From the NCBI RefSeq assembly GCF_000768685.1, contig NZ_AVPK01000003.1, forward strand, positions 1 through 64,000: a stretch of 64,000 nt of DNA. The letters are read 5' to 3'. The notes under the pieces are model-generated. The model was not told the DNA's origin. It made no database searches and worked only from the letters and a program-made list of their open reading frames with translations. The first letter of the stretch is position 1, and each line of letters begins with the position of its first letter. Positions 61,469 through 64,000 of this stretch are shown here, in pieces. This DNA comes from Knoellia subterranea KCTC 19937 (GTDB taxonomy: Bacteria; Actinomycetota; Actinomycetes; Actinomycetales; Dermatophilaceae). The position numbers were made by a program, and so were the translations under genes.

Positions 61469-61494
61469 ACCCTATTGCGGGGCGGCACTAGGGT
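61469..61494. promoter_or_regulatory. Divergent pair of leaderless -10 boxes
   Basis: TAGGGT occurs on the minus strand (61469-61474, 6 nt before the ATPase GTG) and on the plus strand (61489-61494, 7 nt before the ATG at 61502). Only 39 bp separate the two start codons, so the promoters must overlap. Confidence 0.65.
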
Positions 61495-61501
61495 GTGCAG
61501 C

Positions 61502-61660
61502 ATGCAGAAATGGGAGTACGCCACCGTGCCGCTCATGATCCACGCGACCAAGCAGATCCTCGACAACTGGGGCGAGGACGGCTGGGAGCTCGTGCAGGTC
61601 GTCGCCGGCCCGGACGGCAACGGTCTCGTCGCCTACTTCAAGCGTCCGAAGGGAGCCTGA
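61502..61660 (+). CDS. Small DUF4177-type protein
   Basis: 52 residues: MQKWEYATVPLMIHATKQILD, then NWGEDGWELVQVV and AYFKRP, the strand-helix-strand pattern of DUF4177. Similar small proteins stand at this place beside the ArsA-like pair and RidA in other actinobacteria. Leaderless-type start. Function unknown. Confidence 0.88.
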   Translation: MQKWEYATVPLMIHATKQILDNWGEDGWELVQVVAGPDGNGLVAYFKRPKGA

Positions 61661-61662
61661 CC

Positions 61663-62136
61663 ATGAGTGCAGTCGAGGACCGCCTGGCCGAGCTGGGTCT
61701 GTCCGTGCCGGAGGTTGCCGCGCCAGTGGCCGCCTATGTCCCCGCCGTTCAGGACGGGTCGCGCATCTTCACCTCGGGCCAGTTGCCCATGGTGTCCGGT
61801 GCCCTTGCCGACGCCGGCAAGGTGGGCGAGGGCGAGGGCCTCGTGACTCCTGAGCGGGCCAAGGAACTCGCGCAGCTCTGCGCGCTCAACGCCATCGCTG
61901 CGGTCAAGTCCATCGTGGGCGACCTCGACAAGGTCGAGCGCGTGGTCAAGGTCGTCGGGTTCGTGGCCTCGGACCCGGCGTTCACCGGTCAGCCCGGCGT
62001 CATCAACGGCGCGAGCGAACTGCTCGGCAAGGCCTTCGGCGACCGCGGCATCCACGCCCGCTCGGCCGTCGGTGTCGCGGTGCTCCCGCTCGACGCACCC
62101 GTCGAGGTCGAGATCATCGTCCACATCGCCGACTGA
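61663..62136 (+). CDS. RidA/YjgF-family protein
   Basis: 157 residues, the long RidA subgroup: VPAVQDGSRIFTSGQLPMV, helix AKELAQLCALNAIAAVKSIVGDLDKVERVVKVVGFV and ARSAVGVAVLPLDAPVEVEIIVHI with the Arg that binds substrate. RidA enzymes deaminate reactive enamine/imine intermediates; long members may have other roles. Starts 2 bp after the previous gene and is cotranscribed. Confidence 0.92.
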   Translation: MSAVEDRLAELGLSVPEVAAPVAAYVPAVQDGSRIFTSGQLPMVSGALADAGKVGEGEGLVTPERAKELAQLCALNAIAAVKSIVGDLDKVERVVKVVGFVASDPAFTGQPGVINGASELLGKAFGDRGIHARSAVGVAVLPLDAPVEVEIIVHIAD

Positions 62137-62138
62137 CG

Positions 62139-62210
62139 CGTCCCGAAGTCGCCCCATTGGGCGGTCGACGACGGTCCGTCCCGAAGTCACCCACTTGGAC
62201 AGTCAAGGAC
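62139..62210 (+). repeat. Two imperfect 34-bp direct repeats
   Basis: CGTCCCGAAGTC followed by a CCCxxTTGGxCxGTC block occurs at 62139 and 62177 (38-bp period, about eight differences). It fills the gap between the RidA and NUDIX genes and includes the latter's AGGACAGGA ribosome site. Confidence 0.75.
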
Positions 62211-62220
62211 AGGATTTCGT

Positions 62221-62919
62221 ATGCCGTTGCGCGAGTTCCCCGCGCCCCGCTCCGATGCGTGGGTCGAGAATGCGCGCGCGTGGCTGGCGTCCCCCGGTGA
62301 GGCCCTCGTGCCCCGGGGCGCCGCCACCGTCATGGTCGTGCGCGACTCCTCCGACGGGCCGATGGTCTTCGTCCAGCGACGGGTCTCGACGATGGCGTTC
62401 GCTCCGTCGATGTATGTCTTCCCCGGCGGTGGAGTCGATGCCTCCGACGCGTCGGCTGAGTTGGACGACGTTGCCGTGGAGGCTCTGGCGCGGCGAATGG
62501 AGCTCGGCATCGACGATGCGAAACCGTTGGTGGCAGCCGCGATTCGCGAGGTCGAGGAGGAGTGTGGACTCCGGCTGTCGACTGCTGACCTCGTGGCCCG
62601 AGCTCACTGGATCACCCCACCGTTCGAGAAGCGCCGCTACGACACGTGGTTCTTCGCCGCGGCCATGCCGTCCGGTCAATCGGCCGTGGGGGACAGTGGC
62701 GAGACCGACCACGACGCCTGGGTTCTCCCGGGAAGTCTCCTCACGGCATACAGCGAAGGTCGTGCGGTCATGCTGCCGCCGACGGTGGTCATGCTCGAGC
62801 AACTGGCTGCGTTCGGGTCGGTGGCGGACTTCCTCGCCGATCAGCCCGCGCTGACGGCCGTGTCACCCGAGCTCGTCGACCTCGGCGACCGCCTCGTCAT
62901 GCGCTCCGACATCCCCTGA
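62221..62919 (+). CDS. NUDIX hydrolase
   Basis: 232 residues with a NUDIX fold of the NUDT19-like type: VFVQRRVSTMAFAPSMYVFPGGGVD, then a NUDIX box interrupted by an insertion and ending in AAIREVEEECGLRLS (the Glu pairs that bind metal), and a C-terminal HWITPPFEKRRYDTWFF segment. It hydrolyses a nucleoside-diphosphate-linked compound, possibly CoA or an RNA cap-like end; the substrate is unknown. AGGACAGGA precedes the ATG. Confidence 0.9.
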   Translation: MPLREFPAPRSDAWVENARAWLASPGEALVPRGAATVMVVRDSSDGPMVFVQRRVSTMAFAPSMYVFPGGGVDASDASAELDDVAVEALARRMELGIDDAKPLVAAAIREVEEECGLRLSTADLVARAHWITPPFEKRRYDTWFFAAAMPSGQSAVGDSGETDHDAWVLPGSLLTAYSEGRAVMLPPTVVMLEQLAAFGSVADFLADQPALTAVSPELVDLGDRLVMRSDIP

Positions 62920-62936
62920 CCCAGCACTTGGCCCGG

Positions 62937-63098
62937 GCCGCTGGACATGCAGTAGTGCCGTGGCTGTGTGCCGCCGGACATGCAGTAGGTGCCGTGCGTC
63001 GCTGAGCTGCGTGCGTGGCTGCCGGCTTCTCTGGGCGCCTGACGGGTCCATTGCATGTCCAACGGTGCGGACGCCGTGGACCACTGCATGTCGGCCGG
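62937..63098. repeat. Four GGACATGCA sites in nested inverted arrangement
   Basis: GGACATGCAGTA appears twice head-to-tail (62943, 62977), and its complement (CCATTGCATGTCC at 63048, CCACTGCATGTC at 63081) twice in the opposite direction. Outer and inner pairs are each near-palindromic over about 18 bp. No gene lies in this 245-bp gap. It may be a regulator site array or a degraded palindromic repeat. Confidence 0.75.
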
Positions 63099-63164
63099 TA
63101 CGCGCCCGAGCGCCCCTGTGGATGACGGCCCGGGCGCCTCGGCGGAATGCGCAAGGCTGGGGCC

Positions 63165-64000
63165 ATGTCCGTCGCCAGCACTCTCACCCGTCTGGGTGGC
63201 TGCGCGACGACCAAGGAGCTGCGCAAGCACCACTCGCGCCGGGCCATCGCGGCCGCCACGGCCGCGGGTGAGGTGGAGCGCGCCGGCAAGGGGCGCTACG
63301 CGCTGCCGTCCGTCGGCGAGCACCGGCGCCTGGCCCACGCCCGCAAGGCCGCGCAATCCCACCTCAGCGCTGCCCTGGAACATGGCTGGAAGGTCAAGAC
63401 TGTCCCCGAGACGGCGCAGCTGACCTTCCCACGCCGCCGTCGGCTGCGGTCCGAGCACCAAGGAGGCTTCGAGCCGCACTGGGCCGTGCTGGAGCTCGGT
63501 GAGATCAAGGCGGGCGTCACGTCGCCGTTGCGCACCGTTCTCGATTGCGCCCGCACGCTGCCCTTCGACGAAGGGCTCGCCGTAGCCGACTCGGCGCTGC
63601 GCTCGGGCAAGGTCGACAAGGCCGACCTGGAGTGCGCTGCTCTCGTGCTCAAGGGTCCCGGAGCTGTCGCTGCCCGACGGGTGGCCAAGCATGCCGACGG
63701 CAGAGCGGCGAACCCGCTCGAGTCCGTGCTTCGAGCCCTCACCATCGAGGTGGGGCTGGAGCTGACGCCGCAGTTGGAGGTGGCGGATCCCGGCCTGTAC
63801 GCCAAGGTGGACCTCGGCAGCGAGGAACTGCGGCTCGTGGTCGAGGCCGAGGGCTACGAGACCCACGGCACGCGCAAGGGGCTGCGACGTGACTGCCGGC
63901 GGCACGCGCTCTTCGCGATCTGGGGGTGGGCGTCGCTGCGCTTTGCCTACGAGGACGTGATGTTCGAGCAGGAGTGGGTCCGGTGGGTCCTCAGGTCGTG
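63165..64000 (+). CDS. Endonuclease-domain protein with N-terminal winged helix, truncated by window end
   Basis: 278 codons are visible and the frame is still open. The N-terminus (TLTRLGGCATTKELRKHHSRRAIAAATAAGEVERAGKGRYAL) is an AbiEi-type winged helix. The C-terminal part (AKVDLGSEELRLVVEAEGYETHG, then RRHALFAIWGWASLRFAYEDV) matches DUF559/very-short-patch-repair-like nuclease folds. Such orphan proteins are common and diverse in actinobacteria; no partner toxin is visible here. A weak AAGGCT box lies 6 nt upstream. Confidence 0.8.
   Translation, partial: MSVASTLTRLGGCATTKELRKHHSRRAIAAATAAGEVERAGKGRYALPSVGEHRRLAHARKAAQSHLSAALEHGWKVKTVPETAQLTFPRRRRLRSEHQGGFEPHWAVLELGEIKAGVTSPLRTVLDCARTLPFDEGLAVADSALRSGKVDKADLECAALVLKGPGAVAARRVAKHADGRAANPLESVLRALTIEVGLELTPQLEVADPGLYAKVDLGSEELRLVVEAEGYETHGTRKGLRRDCRRHALFAIWGWASLRFAYEDVMFEQEWVRWVLRS

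Noticed and set aside
62139-62210. The two 34-bp repeats as a further palindrome family
   Set aside because: They are direct, not inverted, and do not match arms of the other families.

Overview
The window is about 70% G+C chromosomal DNA from an actinobacterium. Evidence includes a WhiB regulator, PASTA penicillin-binding protein, LytR C-terminal domain proteins, a dnaX/recR/lysC/asd block, many GTG starts and many starts with no Shine-Dalgarno site but a TANNNT box 6-7 nt upstream. Gene content and the very frequent GTATGCC/GGCATAC word suggest the Micrococcales, perhaps Intrasporangiaceae; the genus is not certain. I see no prophage, plasmid, IS element or CRISPR array.

Layout. 1-5376: end of a tRNA-Ser(CGA), DUF305 and DUF3105 envelope proteins, a CHAD/LytR_C/VapB-like group, then a CE7 esterase and a FadR-type GntR regulator. 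5527-15110: one long operon of a family-5 solute-binding protein, permease, permease-ATPase fusion, ATPase, a sialate-lyase-like aldolase, ROK kinase, NanE epimerase and SIS isomerase/deaminase; read together it is an amino-sugar (probably sialic acid) uptake and catabolism operon. 15191-18184: a decayed sugar locus with a ROK regulator remnant and an isomerase remnant joined at a deletion, a frameshifted sugar-phosphate isomerase and an intact xylose isomerase. 18317-25369: HerA-like ATPase, small proteins, AEC transporter, propionyl-CoA synthetase, VOC protein and AraC regulator. 25413-32762: tRNA-Ser(GGA), then NagZ, NamZ, an AmiE/AmpC-like serine hydrolase, a MurR-like regulator and MurQ, a cell-wall (MurNAc) recycling cluster matching the Bacillus set but without the MurP transporter. 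32811-40459: SRP RNA, DsbA/FrnE protein, membrane hydrolase, phospholipase A2-like protein, two-component system, methyltransferase and an ABC pair. 40636-50736: dnaX, plsC, recR, DUF5063, ABC pair, arylamine N-acetyltransferase, lysC and an asd-like gene that lacks the catalytic cysteine. 51058-56103: LytR_C protein, PPi-type phosphofructokinase, membrane protein, tRNA-Pro(CGG), phosphoesterase and YqeY-like protein. 56210-62919: ponA2-type PBP, whiB4/wblA, two ArsA-like ATPases, small protein, RidA and NUDIX, the same neighbourhood known from Mycobacterium and Streptomyces. 63165-end: a partial endonuclease-like protein.

The most notable signals are non-coding: several families of long intergenic inverted repeats whose arms differ between copies yet stay complementary, one lying inside a coding sequence; an ~80-bp repeat present three times; and widespread leaderless-type starts. 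Among genes, the Cys-to-Ala asd paralogue in the lysC-asd position, the deletion-fused gene remnants and the importer-less MurNAc cluster deserve a second look.
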